Positions 17,478 through 26,316 of a stretch of 64,000 nucleotides of DNA are shown in pieces (within the stretch, counting starts at the first letter, position 1; each line of letters begins with the position of its first letter). The stretch spans positions 2,322,116-2,386,115 of the forward strand of contig NZ_CP017834.1 in the NCBI RefSeq assembly GCF_001907975.1. The letters run 5' to 3'. Origin of the DNA: Silvanigrella aquatica. GTDB taxonomy: Bacteria; Bdellovibrionota_B; Oligoflexia; Silvanigrellales; Silvanigrellaceae. The position numbers and the translations under genes were made by a program. Under the pieces are notes generated by a model. The model did no database searches. It was given only the letters and a program-made list of their open reading frames with translations, and had not been told where the DNA came from.

Positions 17478-18557
17478 CTATTTTACAGCAAGGCGGGTGT
17501 CGATTTCTTTTTTGAGCCCGTCAAAGCTCATATTGCCTTCATACTTTTGGCCATTGATAAATAACGAAGGAGTTGCATTGATTCCAATATCATTACCTTC
17601 TTGTATATCCGCATGTATTGATTTGCTTATTGTACTGCTTTTATCTTCTCTACAGGATTTGAAATCATTTATATTTAATTTCAACTGATCTGCGAAACTC
17701 TCATAGAGATTCGCAGACAAAGGAGCTGAAGGCTCTCTGCTGAACAACAACTTATGCATTTCCCAGTATTTTCCTTGATTCCCCGCACACTTTGCCGCAA
17801 TAGCAGCGGGCATGGCTTCAGGGTGAATTTCGGTTAAAGGAAAGTCTTTGAAAATATATTGCACCTTTCCTTTATAAGAAGACAAAAGTTTTTCAATGGT
17901 TGAATGCGCTTGAACGCAATAAGGACATTGATAATCAGCAAATTCTACAATTGTAATTTTAGGTTGAGTTAAATTATCATCATATTTGTAGCCATTTTCT
18001 TTAAATTGAACCACAATTTCTGAAGGTTTTTCAATTCCCACAAGCTTAATTTTTCCTTGCTCTTCTGCGTTTTGCAATAAAGATTGCTCCTCTTTTGCTT
18101 GGGCAACGCGCGTCATATATTGCTTAACCAAGCCAACGCGTTCTTTTTCGGGAATTTGTTGCATTTGAGGATTATTTGCGTTTTGTTTTATGAAGCTTTG
18201 CACCTCTAAATCATCAATTTTTACATTTTTTGAAAAATAATCTTTCTTAGCATCATCTAAAGTATTTAAATTATTTTTCTTTTGATATTCAAAAAACCAG
18301 GAATCTAAATAATATTTTTCAAGTATATTTTGTGCAGTTTCATATACTTTTTTTTGCGCATTGATAATTTCTGATTTTTCTCCTTGAGTTAACTCAGCGA
18401 AAGTAACAGCCTTGCCATTATACATTCCAAAAGTTTGATTATTATTTTCAATTTGACTGTTATTTCTTGTTTGGCAACTCGAAACTGCAATAGCCATACT
18501 TGCCAGCGCAGACATGATCATCCATTTATTTGAAATTTTTAATTGAGCCATTTTCAT
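17478..18557 (-). CDS. DsbA-like thioredoxin-fold lipoprotein
   Basis: 359 residues. A lipoprotein signal (MIMSALASMAIAVSSC) is followed by a helical N-terminal half (to ~195) resembling the linker region of BdbD/DsbA-type disulfide oxidoreductases, then the thioredoxin domain: ITIVEFADYQCPYCVQAHSTI with CPYC active site, YIFKDFPLTEIHPEAMPAA, and the cis-Pro loop GINATPSLFINGQKYEG. It should act on cysteines of exported proteins, plausibly including the disulfide-containing cytolysins next door; that link is inference. GGAGA lies upstream of the ATG. The udk gene ends 19 bases upstream, so it may belong to that operon. Confidence 0.9.
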   Translation of the reverse strand: MKMAQLKISNKWMIMSALASMAIAVSSCQTRNNSQIENNNQTFGMYNGKAVTFAELTQGEKSEIINAQKKVYETAQNILEKYYLDSWFFEYQKKNNLNTLDDAKKDYFSKNVKIDDLEVQSFIKQNANNPQMQQIPEKERVGLVKQYMTRVAQAKEEQSLLQNAEEQGKIKLVGIEKPSEIVVQFKENGYKYDDNLTQPKITIVEFADYQCPYCVQAHSTIEKLLSSYKGKVQYIFKDFPLTEIHPEAMPAAIAAKCAGNQGKYWEMHKLLFSREPSAPLSANLYESFADQLKLNINDFKSCREDKSSTISKSIHADIQEGNDIGINATPSLFINGQKYEGNMSFDGLKKEIDTRLAVK

Positions 18558-18576
18558 GCTGTATCGTCTCCTTATT

Positions 18577-19188
18577 TTAAAAAAAATCTTTTTTCAAATC
18601 TTCAAAAAGATTTGCTAAACTATTATTATCATATGCAATATGAGTTGCGAAAACACGTGAAGGTTGCACAAACATTTCGTGCATGGGTTTCACAAAAGAA
18701 TCAAACTGAATTTTAACTCCCTCAGGATGACGCCCTCTCTCTTCCACATCTCTTTTTAAACGTCTTGAATATCTTGTTTCCTCAGCAATATCAATAAATA
18801 TGGCAAAATCAAAATGAGGCCTAAGTATTTCTTGTGAAAGAATTAAAATTCCATCAACGATAATAAATTTTGTAGGCTTGAAAGGGATAGTTTCTTTTTT
18901 ACGAGTATGAGTGACAAAATCGTAAATAGGAACTTCAACAGCTTTGTTTTCAGATAATAATTTAAGATGTTGCGCCATCAAATGAAAGTCTATGGCATCG
19001 GGGTGGTCAAAATTCACACTGCCATCACCAGAAAATTTATCACTGTGATCATGATAATAATTATCTTGACTCAGTATTTTACAATCATCATTGCCAAGAA
19101 ATTGCTGTAATTGCTTAGCAGCCGTTGTCTTACCTGAACCACTACCACCTGAAATTGCTATAATTTTTATGTCTTTATTTTTTTTCAA
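18577..19188 (-). CDS. udk: Uridine/cytidine kinase
   Basis: 203 residues of the uridine kinase family, which phosphorylates uridine or cytidine to the monophosphate. Visible motifs are the P-loop AISGGSGSGKTTAA (residues ~12-25), LSQDNYYHD, VNFDHPDAIDF, PIYDFVTHTRKKET, FIIVDGILILSQEILR and TRYSRRLKRDVEERGR. The start is a TTG supported by GAGG six bases upstream. With upp 26 bases ahead it forms a pyrimidine salvage operon. Confidence 0.95.
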   Translation of the reverse strand: MKKNKDIKIIAISGGSGSGKTTAAKQLQQFLGNDDCKILSQDNYYHDHSDKFSGDGSVNFDHPDAIDFHLMAQHLKLLSENKAVEVPIYDFVTHTRKKETIPFKPTKFIIVDGILILSQEILRPHFDFAIFIDIAEETRYSRRLKRDVEERGRHPEGVKIQFDSFVKPMHEMFVQPSRVFATHIAYDNNSLANLFEDLKKDFF

Positions 19189-19214
19189 AATATTACCTCA
19201 AACTGCTTTATTTT

Positions 19215-19868
19215 CTATAAAGTTCCGTAAATTCTATCACCCGCATCGCCTAATCCTGGCAACAAATATCCTTTTTCATTCATCCCTCTCTCTACAGAAA
19301 GACAATAAACAGATACATCAGGATGGGATTCGTGCAAAATTTCGAGCCCCTCTGGTGAGGCTAATAAACAGTGGAATCGGATTTCATGAACGCCGTATTG
19401 TTTTAAGCGATCAATAGCCGCTACGACTGTAGAACCGGTTGCTAAAAGAGGATCTAAAAGAAAAATTTTATTTCCTTCAATATCATCGGGAAGTCTAAAA
19501 TAATATTCAACCGTATTATTCAAAAATTTATCTCGATATATTCCAATATGACCCACTTTAGAAAGAGGAAACATTTGCATAAATCCATCAAGCATTCCCA
19601 TTCCTGCGCGCATGACAGAGACAATTGTCACATCTTCACAAATAAAAGGACTTTCCATTTTTTCAAAAGGAGTTTCTATTGGTATGTTTTTTATTTTTAA
19701 ATCTCTTGAGCTCTCATAAGCCATAAGCCTGCTCATTTCGCTTAATAATCTTCGAAACTCGCCCGCATTTGTATCTTTTTTACGTAAAATAGAGAGAGAA
19801 TGTGATAATAAGGGATGCTGCAATAGGTGAATATTTTGATGATCAATTTTCGAATTATGCTTCGACAT
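19215..19868 (-). CDS. upp: Uracil phosphoribosyltransferase
   Basis: 217 residues. The enzyme makes UMP from uracil and PRPP. It shows the family N-terminus with DTNAGEFRRLLSEMSRLMAYE, the SVMRAGMGMLDG segment, the PRPP loop DPLLATGSTVVAAI (usually DPMLATG), CLLASPEGLEIL, and the uracil-binding C-terminal GYLLPGLGDAGDRIYGT. It is the first gene of the upp-udk salvage unit, and the 210 AT-rich bases upstream of it should hold the promoter. Confidence 0.96.
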   Translation of the reverse strand: MSKHNSKIDHQNIHLLQHPLLSHSLSILRKKDTNAGEFRRLLSEMSRLMAYESSRDLKIKNIPIETPFEKMESPFICEDVTIVSVMRAGMGMLDGFMQMFPLSKVGHIGIYRDKFLNNTVEYYFRLPDDIEGNKIFLLDPLLATGSTVVAAIDRLKQYGVHEIRFHCLLASPEGLEILHESHPDVSVYCLSVERGMNEKGYLLPGLGDAGDRIYGTL

Positions 19869-20078
19869 AAAATTTCCTTTTTTAAAATATAGTTTACTTG
19901 CTTAAGAATTTAATTTTAACTTAACATTCTTAAATTGTTTTCAAAAGGATTTTTTATTTTTTATTATAAAATTTTTGTTTTTATTAAGATTTATTTAATA
20001 CATCAAAAATGAATTTTTTATAAAACATCTCGACAAAGAGAATAGAATTAATTTTAAATATTATAAAAAATCAATAAA

Positions 20079-21215
20079 TTAAATTGTTTTTGACCAATTG
20101 AAAATTTCTTCCACTACATAAGAATAATCATCCTGAATTAGATCGGGGAATAAAGGCAATCGCAAAAGTCTTTTAGAATATTCTTCTGTAATGGGCAAAT
20201 GTTCTTTTTTATAACCTAAGCATTCACCCGCAGGAGCCGAATGCAAAGGAATATAATGAAAAGTGGCGCCAATGCCACGTGCACGTAGATAAGACATTAA
20301 TGAATTTCTAGCATCTTCATTTTTTAAAATAATATAAAACAAGTGATAATTGGAATCACAATAATGCGGAATTTTAGGAAGAGCTAAAATTTCTTTTTGC
20401 TCTAAATCATGCAATTGCTCCATATAATAATTATGGATGACTCCCCGCTTTGCATTGAGTTCATCCATAATATCTATTTCAGCAGACAAAATGGCCGCTA
20501 AAGGCTCTGCTAAAATATAGCTCGATCCTTTTTCTACCCATGTGTACTTATCCACTTGCCCGCGCAAAAATTGACTTCGATTTGTTCCTTTTTCTCTAAT
20601 GATTTGCGCTTTATCAGCAAGAAATTCATTGTTTGTCAGAAAGGCACCACCCTCACCACAAATCACATTTTTGGTGTCATGAAAACTTAATGTCCCCATA
20701 TGTCCAATTGTACCTAAGCTTTTTCCTTTCCATTTTGCTCCAATGCCATGAGCTGCATCCTCAACAATCATAATATTTTGCCCCTCACAAAGTGAAAAAA
20801 GGCTCTCCATATCACAGGCAACACCCGCATAATGTACAGGAATAATAGCTTTTGTTTTATGAGTTATTTTTTTTGCGACATCATTCATATCCATATTCAT
20901 AGTTTGGGGATCAATTTCACAAAATATAGGTTTTAAACCTGCAACAAGCACGGCATTTGCCGTAGATGTAAACGTAAATGAAGGTAAAATGACTTCATCA
21001 TTTTCTTTTGCATCTAATAATAACATGGACATTTCTAGAGCGTGTGTGCAAGATGAAGTCAATAATGCATTTTTAATTTTTAATTTATTACGAAATTTCT
21101 CTTCGGCACTGTGACAAAAAAACCCATCCCCTGAGAGTTTTCCCGAAGATAAGACTTCATTTATATTCTCAAAAACTTTTTTAGGAATGTGAGGTTTTGA
21201 AAGAGGGATTCTCAT
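20079..21215 (-). CDS. wecE: dTDP-4-amino-4,6-dideoxygalactose transaminase (WecE-type)
   Basis: 378 residues of the DegT/DnrJ/EryC1 aminotransferase family, closest by eye to WecE/RffA, which makes dTDP-Fuc4N. The PLP-binding Lys182 lies in LSFHDTKNVICGEGGAFL. Matching WecE segments are IREKGTNRSQFLRGQVDKYT, GSSYILAEPLAAIL, FHYIPLHSAPAGE and SKRLLRLPLFPDL. The glycosyltransferase gene at 21219 ends three bases upstream of this start. The product sugar is used for surface glycans or protein glycosylation; proximity to fliD raises flagellar glycosylation as a possibility. Confidence 0.9.
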   Translation of the reverse strand: MRIPLSKPHIPKKVFENINEVLSSGKLSGDGFFCHSAEEKFRNKLKIKNALLTSSCTHALEMSMLLLDAKENDEVILPSFTFTSTANAVLVAGLKPIFCEIDPQTMNMDMNDVAKKITHKTKAIIPVHYAGVACDMESLFSLCEGQNIMIVEDAAHGIGAKWKGKSLGTIGHMGTLSFHDTKNVICGEGGAFLTNNEFLADKAQIIREKGTNRSQFLRGQVDKYTWVEKGSSYILAEPLAAILSAEIDIMDELNAKRGVIHNYYMEQLHDLEQKEILALPKIPHYCDSNYHLFYIILKNEDARNSLMSYLRARGIGATFHYIPLHSAPAGECLGYKKEHLPITEEYSKRLLRLPLFPDLIQDDYSYVVEEIFNWSKTI

Positions 21216-21218
21216 ATT

Positions 21219-22382
21219 TTATTTCTCCAGTGCTTGACTATATAATGCATTTAATTTTGTTACTTTATTTTGCCAACTATGTTCTTTAAATACCCAATTT
21301 TTTGCATTTTCACCATGTTCGCATATCAAGTTTGGATTTTCAACATACTCACTTATTGCCCAAGCAATGTCTTGGGAATTGCGTGGTGAAACTAAAAGAC
21401 CACGGACATGATTTTCAATCTGCTCCGGTGTTCCTCCTGAATTCGTGCCAATAACAGGCAAACCCATGGCCATAGCATCCAGGACAGAAAGGGAATATGT
21501 TTCTTTATATGTTCCTAATATAAAGATATCCATGGCACTTAAATAAGGAATAATATTTGTTTGAAACGGAATTAACTGAATTCTATTTTCAACTTCCGGT
21601 CTTTTGGAAAATTCTTGCAGCCATTCATATAATTTCAAGGCTTGCAGTTCATAGACACGAGTGCCATCTGCTGCCGTATGATCGAGAGTGGGCTCTCCCA
21701 TGAGCCAAATTTTCACTTTTGTTTTAATCTCAGGTTTGAGTAGTAAAAGGGCTTCCGCAATTTCACGCACCCCCTTACCAGGATCAATGCGGCACATGGT
21801 AGCAACAACAAACTCATCATTTTTAACATGATAAAGATCTCTTATGTATGTGCGATCTTCATGTTTTTTTTGATATACCGAGAGATCTCGCCCATAACGT
21901 AACAAATGAACTTGCTCCGGTAAAATAGGATAATTTTTTCTTATTCTGTCATTTAATATTTCAGATGAAGAAGTAATGGCAGTAACCTTGCTATAAATAA
22001 AGCGATGAATAATATCATTTTTTGAAGGCGCGCTCATGTATAAACTAAAAATCTGACGTTTATTTTTTAAAAAAAGCATGGCTAAGGAACAGAGCCACAC
22101 ATCCTGTCGTGTATGTGAATGAACAATATTAAAGTTATCTTTTTTAATAATTTTTCTAAGATATTTTATATCAGAAATACTAATACGTGCTTGCTTAAAT
22201 CCATAATAAACGGGAATAGCAAGCCTTTGCGCTTCCTCATCAATACGTGAACCTGGAATACAATAAATTGCCGACTTTATTCCTGACTCTGCCAGTTTTT
22301 TCACTAATAAAATCGTATAGAGCTCAAGACCACCATAAGCATGTGATGTATTTACGTGTAAAATAGATAAATTTTTTTGCAT
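21219..22382 (-). CDS. GT4-family glycosyltransferase
   Basis: 387 residues with the GT-B fold of family GT4. The N-terminal domain begins LSILHVNTSHAYGGLELYTILL. The C-terminal domain carries FVVATMCRIDPGKGVREIAEALLLL, VKIWLMGEP and the donor-site EX7E region DIFILGTYKETYSLSVLDAMAMGLPVIGTNSGGTPEQI. No signal peptide; it should act at the inner face of the membrane. It is transcribed just ahead of the WecE-type gene (three-base gap) and diverges from fliD. It may transfer the amino-sugar made by the neighbour; acceptor unknown. Confidence 0.88.
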   Translation of the reverse strand: MQKNLSILHVNTSHAYGGLELYTILLVKKLAESGIKSAIYCIPGSRIDEEAQRLAIPVYYGFKQARISISDIKYLRKIIKKDNFNIVHSHTRQDVWLCSLAMLFLKNKRQIFSLYMSAPSKNDIIHRFIYSKVTAITSSSEILNDRIRKNYPILPEQVHLLRYGRDLSVYQKKHEDRTYIRDLYHVKNDEFVVATMCRIDPGKGVREIAEALLLLKPEIKTKVKIWLMGEPTLDHTAADGTRVYELQALKLYEWLQEFSKRPEVENRIQLIPFQTNIIPYLSAMDIFILGTYKETYSLSVLDAMAMGLPVIGTNSGGTPEQIENHVRGLLVSPRNSQDIAWAISEYVENPNLICEHGENAKNWVFKEHSWQNKVTKLNALYSQALEK

Positions 22383-22534
22383 TTTTTTTCCAATTTCAAA
22401 TGCTTTTTATGTATAACTCATGCAAGAAATATCTCACATTCGCTATCAGCTTGTTAAAGCCACCAAAAAGCGATACTATATAAACTATAAATTGAATACA
22501 AGAATCATAAAACTTCATAAAAGGCCAAACATTT

Positions 22535-23887
22535 ATGGCTGGAATAAGAATTAATACAGGTTCTGGCATCGATCCTAAAATGGTAGACCAACTGGTTGAA
22601 ATCGAGCGCGAACCCATTAAACAACTGGAAACGCGTAAAAAAACTCTCATTGATGAGCAAAAATTATTTAATGATCTAAAAGCACTTGTCTCAACTTTAG
22701 GAACAACTCTCAATGGAATGCGCACAAAAGCGGACTATTATAAACTCAAAGTCGTGAGCTCACACCCTGATATTATTGAAGGCACTGTAGATAACAATGC
22801 CCCCATTGGTTCTTATGAAGTTGAAGTCAAACACTTAGCAAAAACTCATAAACTGCTCACGCAATCTTTTGAAGACAAAGATAAAACTCCGGTGGGCTTT
22901 GGCTACATGACCATAGAAACGGAAGAAGGAGATTCTTTTGATGTCGACATCGATCCCGATAGATCGACTTTGCAAGATGTGGCAACTCAAATAAACAGTA
23001 TGGATAAAGGTGTTAAAGCCATTGTTATCAATACCAAGGAAAAATTAGAGGATGATGATGAAGACAATTTTCGTTTGCTTGTCATCTCTGAAAAATCGGG
23101 GAAACAAGCTAAGGTTACAATTGACCCTGACACCACTTACCTTGATTTCAAAGAACAAATTACGGGCAGAAACCTTGAGATGGTATTCGAAGATGTAAAA
23201 GTATATAACGAAACAAACAAGGTAACAGAATTAATTCCAGGACTTGTATTAGATGTAAAAAAAGAGGAACCAGGCACAAAAATCAATCTTAAAATTGATT
23301 ATGATACTGATAAGAGTCTAGAAACTATTAAAAAATTTGTTGAATCTTATAATAAAGTAAATGAGTTTATTGACAAACAATTTCAACTCGATCCTGTTAC
23401 AAATAAAGCGGGAGTTTTGTCAAAAGATAACAGCTTACGTTCTTTAAGGAGAGCCTTACAAACTTCCATTCAATTTAGCCTTCCCTCAGGAAAATTTCAA
23501 ACACTGGCTGATGTAGGAATTTCTACCGACCCCAAAACTGGCGCTTTAAAATACGACGAAGCTAAAGCTAAAAAAGCTATGGCCGAAGATTATGTCGGAG
23601 TTTCTAAGCTGTTCATTCAATCGGATGATACTGTTGGAATTGGGATTCGCATGTCAGATTCCGTGCGCGGATTACAAAACCCTGTCAGTGGTGTTCTTCC
23701 TTCAAAAGATAGAGAATACAAGCATATTCTTGAAAACTTTGATAAAGATATCGCTGTTAAAAACCGCCAAGCAAAGCAAAGGGAAGAGGCCATACGACGC
23801 CAATTTACCGTAGTCGAGCAGCTTATCAGTGGAATGAATGCACAAGGTCAAGTTTTGCAACAAAAATTAGGTGGCGCTCAAGGCTAA
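22535..23887 (+). CDS. fliD: Flagellar filament cap protein FliD
   Basis: 450 residues. The N-terminal FliD domain begins MAGIRINTGSGIDPKMVDQLVEIEREPIKQLETRKK, and a FliD_C region includes KKFVESYNKVNEFIDKQF and the ISTDPKTGALKYDEAKAKKAM segment. The C-terminal coiled coil is NRQAKQREEAIRRQFTVVEQLISGMNAQ. FliD caps the growing flagellum and promotes flagellin folding. The middle contains an acidic stretch (KEKLEDDDEDNFRLLV). fliS follows 55 bases downstream on the same strand, the usual arrangement. No clear sigma-28 or sigma-54 promoter was found upstream. Confidence 0.95.
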   Translation: MAGIRINTGSGIDPKMVDQLVEIEREPIKQLETRKKTLIDEQKLFNDLKALVSTLGTTLNGMRTKADYYKLKVVSSHPDIIEGTVDNNAPIGSYEVEVKHLAKTHKLLTQSFEDKDKTPVGFGYMTIETEEGDSFDVDIDPDRSTLQDVATQINSMDKGVKAIVINTKEKLEDDDEDNFRLLVISEKSGKQAKVTIDPDTTYLDFKEQITGRNLEMVFEDVKVYNETNKVTELIPGLVLDVKKEEPGTKINLKIDYDTDKSLETIKKFVESYNKVNEFIDKQFQLDPVTNKAGVLSKDNSLRSLRRALQTSIQFSLPSGKFQTLADVGISTDPKTGALKYDEAKAKKAMAEDYVGVSKLFIQSDDTVGIGIRMSDSVRGLQNPVSGVLPSKDREYKHILENFDKDIAVKNRQAKQREEAIRRQFTVVEQLISGMNAQGQVLQQKLGGAQG

Positions 23888-23942
23888 ACCTTTTATCATT
23901 GTAAAATTGATATTGATGCAATTTTTTCAAGGATGGAATTGC

Positions 23943-24506
23943 ATGAATACGAAAGCATTTAAGGCCTATCAATCTACTAACGTAACAACAGCAACACCTG
24001 AAAAAGTGTTACTTATGCTCTATGAAGGATGCATAAAATTCATTCGTATTGCTCGTGTTAAAATGCAAGAAAAGAAAATTGCGGAAAAAGGCAAAAATAT
24101 TAGCAAAGCCCTCGCCATTGTCGCCGAACTTATCAATACTCTTGACCATGAAGTAGGTGGGCAATTGTCCATGGATCTTGAGAATTTATATATGTTTATT
24201 ATGGACAAATTAATTGAAGCAAATATTAATAATAAAATGGAAGATCTCGATACCTCTGAAAAAATTCTTTTAACCTTATATGATGCCTGGCGTGATGTGG
24301 TCAATAATCCAAGACCTGATGGCGTTCCTAGTCCAAATTTGCAGCCAGAACTCTATTCAATGTATTTAAAGTCTAAAGACGGACAAGCAAATTCAGAAAC
24401 TATAAAGAATCCCAATGAAAAAACAACAAATGCTGTTTCTGTGAATTTATCTTCTGATGTAAAATCTGGAAATCAAAAAGGAAACTCAGTTAAAAAAGTG
24501 GGTTAA
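23943..24506 (+). CDS. fliS: Flagellin export chaperone FliS
   Basis: 187 residues from the ATG at 23943, chosen because AAGGATGG precedes it and the family begins here (MNTKAFKAYQSTNVTTATPEKVLLMLYEGC). The helical bundle has the typical KALAIVAELINTLDHEVGGQLSMDLENLYMFIMDKL and TSEKILLTLYDAWRDV. FliS binds the C-terminus of flagellin in the cytoplasm and stops premature assembly. The last ~50 residues form an extra Asn/Lys-rich tail not usual in the family. Likely co-transcribed with fliD; the flagellin gene is 9.4 kb away. Confidence 0.94.
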   Translation: MNTKAFKAYQSTNVTTATPEKVLLMLYEGCIKFIRIARVKMQEKKIAEKGKNISKALAIVAELINTLDHEVGGQLSMDLENLYMFIMDKLIEANINNKMEDLDTSEKILLTLYDAWRDVVNNPRPDGVPSPNLQPELYSMYLKSKDGQANSETIKNPNEKTTNAVSVNLSSDVKSGNQKGNSVKKVG

Positions 24507-24553
24507 TATTTATTTTTAATTTGAATAAAAAAATAGCAAAAGAAATATAAAAA

Positions 24554-25363
24554 TTATTTTAACATTGTAGATTTAGCTTCTTTTTCAGGAAGATATTTTC
24601 TAAATATTTTATACATTGTTCCATCTGATATCATTTCGTTCACTAACTTTTCCCACTGTACAACTTGCTCTTTATAAAAAACTTTTTTAGATAACATCAA
24701 TCCGCTTTTTACATAATTCTCTTGAGGATTCCAATCATAAATGACAACTTTTGACTCCAAATTTTTAATTTTTTTAAATTGAAAATGGTAAACAGGAGTT
24801 GTACTTAAAATCGCTTGAACCTCATTTTTTTTAAGTGCTTCATACAGTTGCTCTGGCTCAGCATAGTCTATAACTCTATGCTCCTTATTTAAAATCTCAA
24901 TTTTTTCATCAGAAGTCCCATGTTTATAACCCCTTACCACACCAAATTTTAAGTTTTTGTTTTCCATAAATACATTCCAAGAGGGAGTTTTTACTTCTTT
25001 ACGTACAAGTGCAAAATTTTTTATTTGGTTATAAAAAATGAAATGAGAGTAAAATTCTCTTTCAGGAGTCAAAATGGATGAGGTTGTAAAATCAATGAAC
25101 CCTGCTTCAATTGATTTTAATGTTCTAATACGAGGCATGTCATTAATTATTTCAATTTGACAATGACTTCTTTTTTGTAGTTCTAAAGCTAAATCTTTAT
25201 CAATTCCAATATCTTTTTCAACTGAGTAAAAATATCCATAGTTATATAATGCAATTTTAAATTTCTTAAAACAATCAATTTTTGGAGAGCAAAAAGCATA
25301 TTTTATATTAAAAATAAAAAGAAATAAAATCAATAATTTTATATTAAATTTATTAAAAATCAT
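24554..25363 (-). CDS. Extracellular solute-binding protein, family 3 (copy A)
   Basis: 269 residues with a signal peptide (LLILFLFIFNIKYAFCS) and the fold of amino-acid-type periplasmic binding proteins (SBP_bac_3): GIDKDLALELQKRSHCQIE, MPRIRTLKSIEAGFIDFTT, TPEREFYSHF, LKFGVVRGYKHG and a C-terminal MISDGTMYKIFRKYL. It is paralogous to the next gene upstream (25413-26243), with near-identical motifs. No permease or ATPase gene adjoins, so it may act as an independent sensor or scavenger. The ligand is unknown. Confidence 0.85.
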   Translation of the reverse strand: MIFNKFNIKLLILFLFIFNIKYAFCSPKIDCFKKFKIALYNYGYFYSVEKDIGIDKDLALELQKRSHCQIEIINDMPRIRTLKSIEAGFIDFTTSSILTPEREFYSHFIFYNQIKNFALVRKEVKTPSWNVFMENKNLKFGVVRGYKHGTSDEKIEILNKEHRVIDYAEPEQLYEALKKNEVQAILSTTPVYHFQFKKIKNLESKVVIYDWNPQENYVKSGLMLSKKVFYKEQVVQWEKLVNEMISDGTMYKIFRKYLPEKEAKSTMLK

Positions 25364-25412
25364 TTAAAGCTCCTTATGTAAAATTAATTTACTAAGAAAA
25401 ATTTTTAGCATG

Positions 25413-26243
25413 CTAATTTTCATTTAAATAAATAGATTTTGCGTCTTTTTCATTTAAATACTTTCTAAATATCTTCATAATAGTACCATCAGAAAGCATT
25501 TCTTTCATAAGCGCAGACCATTTATCTGCCTCTTCTTTACTAAATACTTTCTTGGACATCATCAAACCACTTTTAGTATATTTTTCTTTTTGATTCCAAT
25601 CGCTTACTGTGATTAAAGAATCTAGCTCTTTATGCATTTGTAAATGATATTTATATACCGGCAAAATACTAAATATAGCATGAACTTCCAATTTTTTGAA
25701 CCCTTCAAATAAGCGCTCTTGATCGGGATACTCTTTAACTCTTTTGAGATTTCGAGCTTGTTGCAAATATTCTTCAGATAGACCATAATTATAGCCCCTA
25801 ACAACACCAAAATATAACGTTTTATTTGCAATAAAATTTTCCCATGAATTTACTTTTAATTCTTTTTTCACAAGGACATAATTTTTTACATGATCATATA
25901 AAGCATAATAAGCAAATTTTTCTCTTTCTGGAGTTTGAAATGAAGACATGCTAAAATCAAGAGTTCCATTTTCAAGAGATTTGAGTGCACGTATACGTGG
26001 CATACTTGAATCGAATTCAATTCGACATTTACTTCTTTTTTTTAATTCATTAATAATGTCTACATCTATACCCGTGTTTGTTGCGGGCATATAAAAATAA
26101 CCATAGCTAAATAAAGCATATTTAAAAACTTTAAAACAATTTATCTTATGAGCAAAAGCATCAAAACTTATCATTAAAATTAAAATTGATACATTAATTT
26201 TAACTAATAATTTAATAATTTTTAGGATATTAAAAGCAAACAT
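25413..26243 (-). CDS. Extracellular solute-binding protein, family 3 (copy B)
   Basis: 276 residues from the ATG at 26243 (GGAG ten bases upstream); a longer frame exists but adds a hydrophobic lead that spoils the signal peptide. Motifs parallel copy A: GIDVDIINELKKRSKCRIEF, MPRIRALKSLENGTLDFSM, TPEREKFAYYALYDHVKNY, LYFGVVRGYNYG and MLSDGTIMKIFRKYLNEKDAK. The pair arose by tandem duplication and both are read leftward with a 49-base gap. They lack transporter partners in the window. Ligand unknown. Confidence 0.83.
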   Translation of the reverse strand: MFAFNILKIIKLLVKINVSILILMISFDAFAHKINCFKVFKYALFSYGYFYMPATNTGIDVDIINELKKRSKCRIEFDSSMPRIRALKSLENGTLDFSMSSFQTPEREKFAYYALYDHVKNYVLVKKELKVNSWENFIANKTLYFGVVRGYNYGLSEEYLQQARNLKRVKEYPDQERLFEGFKKLEVHAIFSILPVYKYHLQMHKELDSLITVSDWNQKEKYTKSGLMMSKKVFSKEEADKWSALMKEMLSDGTIMKIFRKYLNEKDAKSIYLNEN

Positions 26244-26316
26244 TAAAATTATACTCCAAAAATAATAATATATTATAACCAATTAATTAATGTATAAAAA
26301 ACAAGTTTTTGCAAAA

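Noticed and set aside
22440..22480. Sigma-28 promoter before fliD (TAAAG ... GCGATA)
   Set aside because: The spacing between the two boxes is several bases too short for the consensus.
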